A stretch of DNA of 64,000 nucleotides from CAZAMP01 sp964486455 (GTDB lineage Bacteria; Eisenbacteria; RBG-16-71-46; CAZAMP01), in the NCBI GenBank assembly GCA_964486455.1, contig CAZAMP010000008.1:1-64000 (forward strand), read 5' to 3'. The position numbers were made by a program, and so were the translations under genes. The notes below the pieces were generated by a model. It was not told the origin of the DNA, ran no database searches, and worked only from the letters and a program-made list of their open reading frames with translations. Shown here one piece after another: positions 51,934 through 60,174 of this stretch. The first letter of the stretch is position 1. Every line of letters starts with the position of its first letter.

Positions 51934-54377
51934 CCCCACGGACCGAAGCTTTCTATCGTCATGCGGGTGAGATCGCTCAGGATCTCGATACCCCGATCAT
52001 TTCGTCGCTGACGACCGGACCGCCCACCTGCGGTCGCAACGAAGCCAGCCAGCTCGAGTCGTTCGCCACGTCTGACGATCTGGCGGCCGTCGTCCGCATG
52101 TTTCGGACCGGTCTGAACTCTCTGCACATCGCCGGTATCTCCGGTGACGTCGGACGCGACGCGGTCATCCTCTCGCTCGCGCGGGCGCTTGCGGAGACAG
52201 GGCGCCGCATTCTCATCGTCGACGCCGACGCCGACGGGCCGACCTTGGCCGGAGACGGAGATGAGGGACTGACGGACGCAATGGACGCAAAGATTGCGGT
52301 TGCCGACGTGGTTCAGCCGTCGCCGGGGTACGAGGGGATGATGGCGTTTCTGCCGATCGGCAAGAAGCGCAAGGCGCTCGAGGCGCCGGGCGCATCGGAG
52401 CCGATCTCCCGCATCATCTCCGATCTCCGACCATCCTATGACGTCGTCCTCGTGAGCGCGCCGTGCCTGGATCGCCGGGGCAAAGTCCATCCGGCAAGCA
52501 TCGCGTGCGAGGCCGTTCTGCTCGTGCTCTCGCCGGGCTTCGTCTCGCGTGACCGGATCCGGCGCAACTTCCTTCAGCTCTGGGGTGTCGACGCGTCGAT
52601 TCGCGGGTTGCTGACGCTGGGGATTCCGGATGTCGTTGCGGAGGTGCTCCCATTCGGCGACGAGGATGCCGAATCTGCCGACCGCCCCGTCGAAGAGCTG
52701 ACTTCGGATGATCTTGCGTCCGATGACAACCTCCCGGATGACGACGCGGCCCCGGAACCGGACCTCGCGCCGGCCGACGAAACGGACGAGCTGGACGTGA
52801 TCGGGGAGGAGGACGAGGACCCCACGTTGGACTCGCCCGATGACGTGATTGAGTCTTTGGATACGGCGCCGACGAATCCGGACGAGACGGAGATCAGGCT
52901 GGATGATCTCACCGCCGCTGACGAGGATGTCACGCCGGACGACGCGGCTTCTGACGATCTGATGGTCGAGATGACGGATGAGACCCCGACGGGGACGGTC
53001 GAGGACACCCTCGACGAAGACACACTCGACGACGAAGCCGAGCCGATCACAGAGACCTCGGAATCGGATCTCGGGCTTTCGCCGCCGGACCCTGAGCCGG
53101 TGGCGTCGGAGGATGATCTCGAACGCGAGACAGAGGTGGATCAGCCTGCGTTCGAAATTGATTCGGAAGACGTCACGGCGGAGATGACCTCGGAAGAGGA
53201 AACGGAAGAGGAAACGGAAGAAGAAACGGAAGAAGAAACGACGGAGGAGCCCGTCGGACCGGCCGCGATCGAGCCGGACACCGACGAGCCGGAGCCCGTG
53301 GCCGACCCCGACGGGGCGACATTCGAACGGGAACCGGATGCGGCTCCGGTGGCATCCGCCGCCACGCCACCCGAGTCGGCACCGCTTGCGGATTCGGAGA
53401 AGCTTTCGCGCATCGAGGCGCAGGCGCGCGCGGCCAAACGTGACGAGAATGGGGCCCGTTCGATGGGCGGAGTGATAGGCAGACCGATGCGTGGTCCGAT
53501 GCGGATCCTCGAGCGCGCCCGAAACGCGAGACGAGAGCTTCTCATCGGGATTGCCGGTGCCATTCTGATCACGGGTGGCGTCTTGATCCTTATCTGGAAT
53601 TCCACCGGCAAGCCGGGTATCTCACGGACCCTGGGTCCGGCCACGCCGCCGCCGATCTCTGAAGAACAATCGGAATCCGGAGCCGTTCACGCGGGAGCGC
53701 CCGGCCAGCTGCCGGCGGTGTCACCCGATGAGTTCCCGAAAGAAGTCGTGATCACCGAGGATAGCTGGTCCGGATCCGACGCCACCGGCGCGCCGGGCGA
53801 TGAAGCAACCACGGAAGATCAGACCGGCACCGCGGACGCGGACCGGACGGACGGGTCTCCGGCGGATGCGTCTCAAGCGGGCGCGACGGACTCGGATGCG
53901 ATGCAGGCGGAGGCGACGTCCCGAGATCCGTTGGCCGAATCAGTGCCGCCGGCCGGTGACGATCGCACGCCGACCGTGGCGCGCGAGGCCAAGTCACAGG
54001 ATCGAGGCGACGAGCCGACCAAACCCGCCGGGCGCGGCACGGACACGCCGGCCGGTGCTCAGCCCGAAGGACCGATCCGGGTCCCCACGATGGTGAGTGG
54101 TGAGCCATTGTCGGGTGGTCCGTTCTACGGCATTCACATTACATCGTTCCGATCCTCGGCCCGGGCAACGGCCGATGCCTCTCGCCTGGCGGATAGGACC
54201 GGACACGAGACTACCGTCGTTCCCGTCGATATCACATCCAGCGGCCCGAAAACCGGGCGTTGGTATCGCGTCGTCGTCGGCCGTTTCGCCACGGCCGACA
54301 AGGCGCAAAAGGCCTCGCGATCGTTCCGTGAGAAGGGCTGGACCGACTACTCCAAGGTGTATCGCATCGTCGATTGA
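51930..54377 (+). CDS. Degenerate ParA/CpsD-like domain fused through an acidic linker and membrane helix to a SPOR domain
   Basis: This is an 815-residue protein with a GTG start overlapping selA. Residues of about 30-230 resemble a CpsD/MinD-type ATPase: an alpha/beta domain with ILIVDADADGPTLA (Asp98), YDVVLVSAPCLDRRG and VLLVLSPGFVSRDRI. The Walker A position reads GISGDVGRDAVI (about 69-80) and lacks the Gly-Lys-Ser/Thr. A very acidic Asp/Glu/Thr linker follows (about 240-500), including Glu-Glu-Thr repeats. A membrane helix lies at 536-556, then a second Ala/Asp-rich linker and a SPOR domain at about 729-815 (FYGIHITSFRSSARA, WYRVVVGRFATADKA). SPOR binds denuded septal peptidoglycan by family knowledge. 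Probable role at the division site or cell wall, with a pseudo-ATPase in the cytosol. This is inference. Confidence 0.8.
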   Translation: MTPRTEAFYRHAGEIAQDLDTPIISSLTTGPPTCGRNEASQLESFATSDDLAAVVRMFRTGLNSLHIAGISGDVGRDAVILSLARALAETGRRILIVDADADGPTLAGDGDEGLTDAMDAKIAVADVVQPSPGYEGMMAFLPIGKKRKALEAPGASEPISRIISDLRPSYDVVLVSAPCLDRRGKVHPASIACEAVLLVLSPGFVSRDRIRRNFLQLWGVDASIRGLLTLGIPDVVAEVLPFGDEDAESADRPVEELTSDDLASDDNLPDDDAAPEPDLAPADETDELDVIGEEDEDPTLDSPDDVIESLDTAPTNPDETEIRLDDLTAADEDVTPDDAASDDLMVEMTDETPTGTVEDTLDEDTLDDEAEPITETSESDLGLSPPDPEPVASEDDLERETEVDQPAFEIDSEDVTAEMTSEEETEEETEEETEEETTEEPVGPAAIEPDTDEPEPVADPDGATFEREPDAAPVASAATPPESAPLADSEKLSRIEAQARAAKRDENGARSMGGVIGRPMRGPMRILERARNARRELLIGIAGAILITGGVLILIWNSTGKPGISRTLGPATPPPISEEQSESGAVHAGAPGQLPAVSPDEFPKEVVITEDSWSGSDATGAPGDEATTEDQTGTADADRTDGSPADASQAGATDSDAMQAEATSRDPLAESVPPAGDDRTPTVAREAKSQDRGDEPTKPAGRGTDTPAGAQPEGPIRVPTMVSGEPLSGGPFYGIHITSFRSSARATADASRLADRTGHETTVVPVDITSSGPKTGRWYRVVVGRFATADKAQKASRSFREKGWTDYSKVYRIVD

Positions 54378-54386
54378 GGGGTTAGC

Positions 54387-57300
54387 GTGTTCGTCGAATC
54401 GATCAAGCTGTTTGGCTTCAAATCATTTGCCGGCAAGGCCGAGGTCAAGCTGGACGCAGGCATCACCGGCATCATCGGCCCAAACGGATGCGGAAAATCC
54501 AACATCGCAGACGCCCTTAGGTGGGTGCTTGGTGAACAGAGCACGAAGATGCTTCGCGGCGTCGCGATGGAAGACGTCATCTTCAAGGGCAGCCGGGAAC
54601 GCAAACCGCTCGGCATGGCCGAGGTCCTGCTGAAGATCCGCAATGACAAGGGCAGGCTTCCGATCGAGTTCAGCGAGGTGGCCGTGGGGCGGCGCCTCTA
54701 TAAATCGGGCATCAGCGAATACCTGCTCAACAAGTCCCAGTGCCGCCTGAAAGACATTCGGTCGCTCTTCCTCGACTCGGGCCTCGGAGTGTCCGCGTAC
54801 GCGATCTTCGAGCGGCAAATGATCGACGACATCCTCAACGAGCACTCTCCGCGTCGCCGGGAGATGTTCGAAGAGGCGTCGGGGATCATGAAATACAAGA
54901 TCCGCAAGAGGGAAGCCCTCCGGAAACTTGAGTCGGCGAACCGTGATCTCGAGCGACTCTCGGACATCATCTCGGAGATCGGGCGCGAGGTGCGATCGCT
55001 CTCGCGGCAGGTGGGGCGCGCGCGCCGCTACCGCCGCCTGAAGGAAGAGCTGCGTGACCTCGACGTTGCGACCAGCGCGCGCCGCTACATGGAAATCGAG
55101 GGGCGGCGCACGCTCGTCGAGCGCGAGCTGGAAGAGGCGCACGGTCACGAGGTCGGCTTCGGGGCCGAGCTTCGATCCGGTGAGGTGGCCGTCGAGGAAC
55201 TTCGGATCCGGCTCCTGGAAATGGACGAGGCGCTCGCCACGGCGAGAGCGGATCTTGCGGAGCGCAAGGCAGCGGTGGCGGATCAGCAGCAACGGTCCGA
55301 GGTGTTGTCGGAAAGGCGAGCGGGACTCGAACGGAGCATCGTGTCGCTCTCGGACGAGGCCGAGGAAGAAGAGAGTCTCGTGGGTCGCCTGGCCGGCGAG
55401 ATCACGAAATGTGATCGTGAGCTTGCTTCCCTTCGCGTGGCGGCGGAGGAGAAGGAGACCGAGCGCCGCGCGGCGGAGGTTACGCTGGCGGAGCTGGAAT
55501 CCGATCTCAGAGCGCGCCGGGAGCGGCGGGCCGAGATCCAGCAGGTTACTTTGGATCTTCGGGAGGCCCAGTCCGAGAAACGCCACGAGCTCGCGCGCGA
55601 ACGCACGCGGCTGGAGGAAGCATCCCGTCGGCGCGAACGCATCGCGGCGGACCGTCAGGAGGCTGAGCTCCGTGCCCAATCGCTGGCCGAGCGCATTGAG
55701 CAACGCTCGACCGAGATCCGTGAACGCGAGCACGCGCTCACGACGGCACGCGAGAGACTCGATGGTGTGGAGGCGGAGAGAAGCGAAGTCACCCATTCCT
55801 TGGAGCGGCTCGTCGCGCGACACGCGGAGATCACCAACGAACGTGCTGCTGTGACATCCCGTCTCGAGACGCTGGAAGATTTGCGGCAGGCCCGGGAGGG
55901 ATTCGATCAAGGCGTGAAGACGCTTCTCGAATCACCGCCGGATGGTGTGCTCGGTCCGCTCGCCGACTTCGTCCGGGTCGATGCGTCGCAGGCCTTACTG
56001 GTTGACGCGGGGCTCGGGCACGCAATGCAGTCGGTTGTTGTTCGCGACATCGGTGTCGCCGTCGATTGTATCGCCAAGCTCGGCGAAGCAGGTCATGGAC
56101 GCGTCGTGTTCTGTCCCCTCAAGGAGATGAAGGAGAGTCCGCCCACCCGTCCGTCGGTTCCGGGGAAGTCACTCGCCGACATCATCACCGCGGATGACGA
56201 GGTTCGTCCGGTGATCGAATCATTGCTCGGCCGCACGTTTGTTGTCGATGACGCGCGTCAGGCGCGCTCACTGTCGCGGGAAAACCCCGGTCTCACGTGG
56301 GTGACTCCGGGCGGGGAGGTCTTCCACAAAGACCGCCGGGTGAGCGGTGGGCGGGGAATGACCGCCGCGCGGAAGATCTTCGAACGTCACGCCGAAATCG
56401 CGCGGCTGAAGGAGAAGCTCGCCGACGTGGACCGCGAGCTGGAACGGGCCGATTCCGAGAAGACAAGTGCCGACGAGCGCCTCCGGGAGATCGATGCACG
56501 CACGGAGGAGTTGCAGGTGGCCATCGGAGAGGCGGAGACGCTCGCTGCGGAATCCAAGAGCGCCGTGAGTCATCTCGAGCTCGAGCAGAACCTCACACGA
56601 GACGAGCTGAACGGCCTCTCCGCCGAGGACGCCGCGGTTGAGACGGAGCGCGCGAAGTTTGAAGAGGCGATTGCAGCGTGGGAAGCCGAGTTCAAAGAGA
56701 CGGTGGCCGCGGGTGACGAGCGCGCCGGCGAGTGGGAGCGATTGGACGAAGATATCCATGCACTGGAAGCCCGCCGCGAGGAGTCGCTTCGCCATGTCGG
56801 TGATCTCCGGGTGGCCTCCGCGCATACGAGCGCCGAGTGTGCCAGCGCGGAAACCCGTCTGGCCCGTCTAGAATCCGACAAAGTCAGCGCCACGCGCGGC
56901 GGGGTGGACAAGCGCGAGCGCATCGACGACGCCAGAGAGCAGATCGGGCTCATCGACGTGGAGCGCGCTTCGCTATCCGAAACTCTGTCCGGCGCGGGGG
57001 GGCGGATCTCGGAGGCGGAGGGGCGCGTAGACGTGCTCACGGGCCAAGAGGCGGATGTCAAGAACGAGTGGGCCGAGCGTGACGCGGCGCTCAAGGCGGT
57101 GAGGGAGCAGATCACGCGGGCGAAGGAAAAGGTCCACAGTTGTGACCTCGAACTTTCCGAGCTCAGCGGTGAGGCCTCACGAATCAAGGATCGTCTCTTC
57201 GATGAGTATCGTACCGTTCTCCGTGAGGAAAGAAACGGAGACGGGATCCCAATGGTCGTGCGACACGAGCGGAAGCGTCCACTGCCGGACGCCCGTACGA

Positions 57301-58169
57301 TGGAGACAGGGTCGAACGAGGAGCCCGGTTCGGCCCCGGCGGGTGAACGGGGCGAGGAACCGGGAGCGGAGACCGATGGACAGCCGGCCGGCGCGGAGCT
57401 GCCACATCTCGGTGAGGAGCTGGTGGTCACCGACCCGATGCCCGCCGATCCGCCGAAACGATATGCCGATCTCTCGATAGAGGAGTGGAAGGAGACGGTC
57501 AAGGAGCTGAAGGACGCGCTGGCGCGCTTCGGACCGGTGAACGAGATGGCCGTCGAGGAGTTCGAGGCGAAGAAGAACCGTCTCGATTTTCTGACCGGCC
57601 AGCATGATGACCTGGTGAGCGCTCGTGACGGACTCATCGAGACGATACGGAAGGTCAATCAGGAGGCCCGAGAGCGATTCGAGAAAACCTTCAAGCTGGC
57701 ACAGACCAACTTCACACAGGTCTTCGAGACGCTGTTTCCCGGCGGGTTCGCCGAGCTCAAGCTCGAGGGCAACGATCCCCTGGAGGACGACATCGTGATG
57801 GTCGCGCGGCCGCGTGGGAAAAAGATCGAATCGATCAAGCTTCTCTCGAGTGGTGAGCGCGCTCTGACGGCCACTGCTCTTCTCTTTGCCATCTATCTCA
57901 TCAAGCCGGCTCCGTTCTGTATCCTCGACGAGGTGGACGCTCCACTGGACGACGCCAACATCGAGCGCTACGTGGCGCTGCTGCGGACCTTCTCGGAGCG
58001 AACGCAGTTCATCCTCATCACGCACAACAAGAAGACGATGGAAGCCTGCGACACGCTCTACGGAATCACCATGGAGGAGGCCGGAGTCTCGAAGCTGGTG
58101 TCCGTGAAGTTCGTCGGTGGTGACCTCGTCGTGGATGGGATGACGAACACCGACCTGGCTGCGAGCTGA
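54387..58169 (+). CDS. smc: Chromosome segregation protein SMC
   Basis: This is a 1260-residue SMC ATPase, GTG start after GAGGGG. N-terminal Walker A GPNGCGKSNI (about 31-40), long coiled coils, a hinge around 520-650 (VLGPLADFVRVDASQALLVD, GHGRVVFCPL), and the C-terminal LLSSGERALTATALLF signature (about 1152) with Walker B FCILDEVDAPLDD. An unusual feature is a Glu/Gly/Pro-rich insert at about residues 955-1021 that breaks the returning coil. It condenses and segregates DNA with ScpAB, which are not in the window. Follows the SPOR gene nine bases on. Confidence 0.96.
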   Translation: MFVESIKLFGFKSFAGKAEVKLDAGITGIIGPNGCGKSNIADALRWVLGEQSTKMLRGVAMEDVIFKGSRERKPLGMAEVLLKIRNDKGRLPIEFSEVAVGRRLYKSGISEYLLNKSQCRLKDIRSLFLDSGLGVSAYAIFERQMIDDILNEHSPRRREMFEEASGIMKYKIRKREALRKLESANRDLERLSDIISEIGREVRSLSRQVGRARRYRRLKEELRDLDVATSARRYMEIEGRRTLVERELEEAHGHEVGFGAELRSGEVAVEELRIRLLEMDEALATARADLAERKAAVADQQQRSEVLSERRAGLERSIVSLSDEAEEEESLVGRLAGEITKCDRELASLRVAAEEKETERRAAEVTLAELESDLRARRERRAEIQQVTLDLREAQSEKRHELARERTRLEEASRRRERIAADRQEAELRAQSLAERIEQRSTEIREREHALTTARERLDGVEAERSEVTHSLERLVARHAEITNERAAVTSRLETLEDLRQAREGFDQGVKTLLESPPDGVLGPLADFVRVDASQALLVDAGLGHAMQSVVVRDIGVAVDCIAKLGEAGHGRVVFCPLKEMKESPPTRPSVPGKSLADIITADDEVRPVIESLLGRTFVVDDARQARSLSRENPGLTWVTPGGEVFHKDRRVSGGRGMTAARKIFERHAEIARLKEKLADVDRELERADSEKTSADERLREIDARTEELQVAIGEAETLAAESKSAVSHLELEQNLTRDELNGLSAEDAAVETERAKFEEAIAAWEAEFKETVAAGDERAGEWERLDEDIHALEARREESLRHVGDLRVASAHTSAECASAETRLARLESDKVSATRGGVDKRERIDDAREQIGLIDVERASLSETLSGAGGRISEAEGRVDVLTGQEADVKNEWAERDAALKAVREQITRAKEKVHSCDLELSELSGEASRIKDRLFDEYRTVLREERNGDGIPMVVRHERKRPLPDARTMETGSNEEPGSAPAGERGEEPGAETDGQPAGAELPHLGEELVVTDPMPADPPKRYADLSIEEWKETVKELKDALARFGPVNEMAVEEFEAKKNRLDFLTGQHDDLVSARDGLIETIRKVNQEARERFEKTFKLAQTNFTQVFETLFPGGFAELKLEGNDPLEDDIVMVARPRGKKIESIKLLSSGERALTATALLFAIYLIKPAPFCILDEVDAPLDDANIERYVALLRTFSERTQFILITHNKKTMEACDTLYGITMEEAGVSKLVSVKFVGGDLVVDGMTNTDLAAS

Positions 58170-58183
58170 CCCGCGGGTGTGAC

Positions 58184-58957
58184 ATGTCGCATAAGGGGTA
58201 CGAGCACGACGCGAAGAAGATGTCGTTTCTGGATCACCTCGGCGAGCTCCGAAGTGTTCTCATTCACAGCCTTCTGATTCTTCTCGTCGGTACGGTCATC
58301 GCGTGGGTGTTCTCCGGCAAGGTCCTCGATTTCCTGATCCAGTGGCTCGGCGTCGAGCAGGTTCAATTCCTCAGCCCGATGGAAGCGTTCAACGCGCGCT
58401 TCAAAGTGGCGCTATTCATGGGCTTCGTCGTCGGCCTTCCCGTGATCGCGCTCCGCATATGGGCTTTCGTGGTGCCTGCCCTCCGAGTGAGCGAGCGGAA
58501 GATCATTCTGCCGAGTTCGCTGCTCACGTCGACCCTCTTTCTCCTTGGATTGGCGTTTGCGCTCCTCTTCCTCACGCCGATGATGCTCAAGTTCCTGGTG
58601 GGGTTCGGAACCGAGCATGCCCAGGCGAACCTGGCGCTGGGTCCGTTGCTGTCGTTCATCTTTCGGATGTGCCTGGCGTGCGGCATTCTGTTCCAGCTCC
58701 CGCTGGTGGTCGCGATCACGAGCTTCATCGGGCTCACGAGCCCGAGATTCCTGCTCAGCAAATGGCGCCACGCCGTCGTCGTCATCTTCGTCGTGGCCGC
58801 GATCGCGACGCCGGGGGACGGTCCGTCACAGATCGTCCTCGCGGCCCCGCTGGTTCTTCTCTACTTTCTGAGCGTCGTACTGTCCTGGCTGATCTGGAAG
58901 TCCCGGGGGCGCGATTCGTCACCGGCATCCAAAGGCGAGGCGGGAGGGGAGGGCTGA
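58184..58957 (+). CDS. tatC: Sec-independent protein translocase TatC
   Basis: This is a 257-residue protein with six membrane helices. It has the N-terminal SFLDHLGELR motif, SPMEAFNARFKVALF in the second helix area, then FRMCLACGILFQLP, and AIATPGDGPSQ. It forms the receptor of the twin-arginine translocase for folded proteins in the inner membrane. TatA is not in the window. It starts 14 bases after smc and is followed one base later by coaX. Confidence 0.97.
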   Translation: MSHKGYEHDAKKMSFLDHLGELRSVLIHSLLILLVGTVIAWVFSGKVLDFLIQWLGVEQVQFLSPMEAFNARFKVALFMGFVVGLPVIALRIWAFVVPALRVSERKIILPSSLLTSTLFLLGLAFALLFLTPMMLKFLVGFGTEHAQANLALGPLLSFIFRMCLACGILFQLPLVVAITSFIGLTSPRFLLSKWRHAVVVIFVVAAIATPGDGPSQIVLAAPLVLLYFLSVVLSWLIWKSRGRDSSPASKGEAGGEG

Positions 58958-58958
58958 G

Positions 58959-59741
58959 ATGCCTGCAACCGGGTCGTTTCTGAGCATCGACGTGGGGAAC
59001 ACCTCGGTCGTGATCGGTCTCTTCGAGGGAGAGCGGCTGGAGCGCCTCTGGCGACTGTCCAGCTTCTGGGGTCGGACGGGCGACGAGATCCGGCTCATTC
59101 TCCGTGAACTGACCCACGAGGCCCTGGGCGGGCGGACCGAGCCGATTCAGGTCGGCATCGCCTCGGTGGTGCCCCAGCTGACCATGCCGTTCGCCGAGGC
59201 CTGTCGAGCGCTCACCGCGGCGGAACCGGTCGTGATCGGTCCCGACGTCGACCTGGGGATCCCAATCCGGTACATTGATCCGTCGCAGGTCGGCCCTGAC
59301 CGGCTGGCGAACGCGGTGGCCGTCGGTCACGAGTACCGGGTCCCGGCGATCGTCGTCGATCTGGGAACGACGACGAACTTCGATGTCATCGGCCCCGACG
59401 GGGCCTTCGAGGGTGGGGCCATCGCCCCCGGCCATGTCTCATCCGCCGAGGAGCTTTTCCGGCGAGCGGCGCGGCTGCCCCGGGTCGAGCTTCATCCGGC
59501 TCCCGATCACGCCATCGGCCGGACCATGGAGCAGGCGATCCGAGCAGGCGTCTTCTTCGGCACTGTCGGCCAGATCGACGGTATCGTCAAACGGATCATC
59601 GGGGAGCTGGGGGGAGATCCGCTCGTTCTCGCTACGGGGGGGCTTGCGGAGGCCGTGGTCGCCGAGTCGCAGACGATTCAAGCGACCGACCCCGCGCTCA
59701 CGATCAAGGGCATTCGCCTAATCGCCGCCAGGATCCTCTGA
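58959..59741 (+). CDS. coaX: Type III pantothenate kinase
   Basis: This is a 260-residue ASKHA-fold kinase of coenzyme A synthesis. It has SIDVGNTSVVIGLFEG (phosphate 1), GPDRLANAVAVGHEY, VVDLGTTTNFDVIGPDGAF and GGAIAPGH. It phosphorylates pantothenate and needs a monovalent cation by family knowledge. In many bacteria it follows birA; here it follows tatC. No promoter is seen between them. Confidence 0.95.
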   Translation: MPATGSFLSIDVGNTSVVIGLFEGERLERLWRLSSFWGRTGDEIRLILRELTHEALGGRTEPIQVGIASVVPQLTMPFAEACRALTAAEPVVIGPDVDLGIPIRYIDPSQVGPDRLANAVAVGHEYRVPAIVVDLGTTTNFDVIGPDGAFEGGAIAPGHVSSAEELFRRAARLPRVELHPAPDHAIGRTMEQAIRAGVFFGTVGQIDGIVKRIIGELGGDPLVLATGGLAEAVVAESQTIQATDPALTIKGIRLIAARIL

Positions 59742-59758
59742 TATCGCCAAGAAAAGGG

Positions 59759-59788
59759 TTGCGCCCGCTTTCGAAGACCGTGTATTCT
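59759..59788 (+). promoter_or_regulatory. Candidate groESL promoter
   Basis: TTGCGC (59759-59764), 18 bases, TATTCT (59783-59788). Its predicted start (about 59795) falls on the first base of the CIRCE operator, which supports the assignment. Confidence 0.5.
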
Positions 59789-59794
59789 CGTTTG

Positions 59795-59821
59795 CTGGCA
59801 TTCGGCGACACTGAGTGCTAA
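59795..59821. promoter_or_regulatory. CIRCE heat-shock operator (HrcA site)
   Basis: CTGGCATTC, nine bases, GAGTGCTAA. The right half is a perfect match to the CIRCE consensus (TTAGCACTC-N9-GAGTGCTAA); the left half matches 6 of 9. It lies 46 bases before groES. HrcA would repress the operon; hrcA is not in the window. Confidence 0.85.
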
Positions 59822-59867
59822 TCCATAGCAATTAAACATCTTACAAGACCACCATAGGAGGGGTCAG

Positions 59868-60149
59868 ATGAACATCGTTCCACTCGGCGATCGGGTGCTC
59901 ATCCGGACGTTGGATGAGGAAGAAAAGGCTGGATCGATCATCATTCCGGACACGGCGAAGGAGAAGCCCCAGCGCGGAGAGGTCATGGCCGTCGGGCCGG
60001 GCCGCCTCGGCAAGGACGGGAAGCGCTTGGATATGGAAGTCTCCCAAGGGGATAAGGTCCTCTTCGGGAAGTGGTCCGGCACCGAGGTGTCGATGGATGG
60101 CGAGAAGTACCTCGTGATGTGCGAGTCGGATCTCCTGGCGATTCTCTAG
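59868..60149 (+). CDS. groES: Co-chaperonin GroES
   Basis: This is a 93-residue protein. It has NIVPLGDRVLIRTLDEEEK, the mobile loop AGSIIIPDTAKEKPQRGEV and VMAVGPGRLG, and the C-terminal EVSMDGEKYLVM, with CESDLLAIL as ending. It caps GroEL. AGGAGGGG precedes the ATG. CIRCE and a promoter lie upstream and groL follows 25 bases later. Confidence 0.98.
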   Translation: MNIVPLGDRVLIRTLDEEEKAGSIIIPDTAKEKPQRGEVMAVGPGRLGKDGKRLDMEVSQGDKVLFGKWSGTEVSMDGEKYLVMCESDLLAIL

Positions 60150-60174
60150 CCGTCCTGAAGGAGGATTCCCAAAG

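Noticed and set aside
54423..55910. 495-codon minus-strand frame opposite smc
   Set aside because: Shadow of the smc coiled-coil coding sequence, Leu/Arg-rich by codon mirroring.
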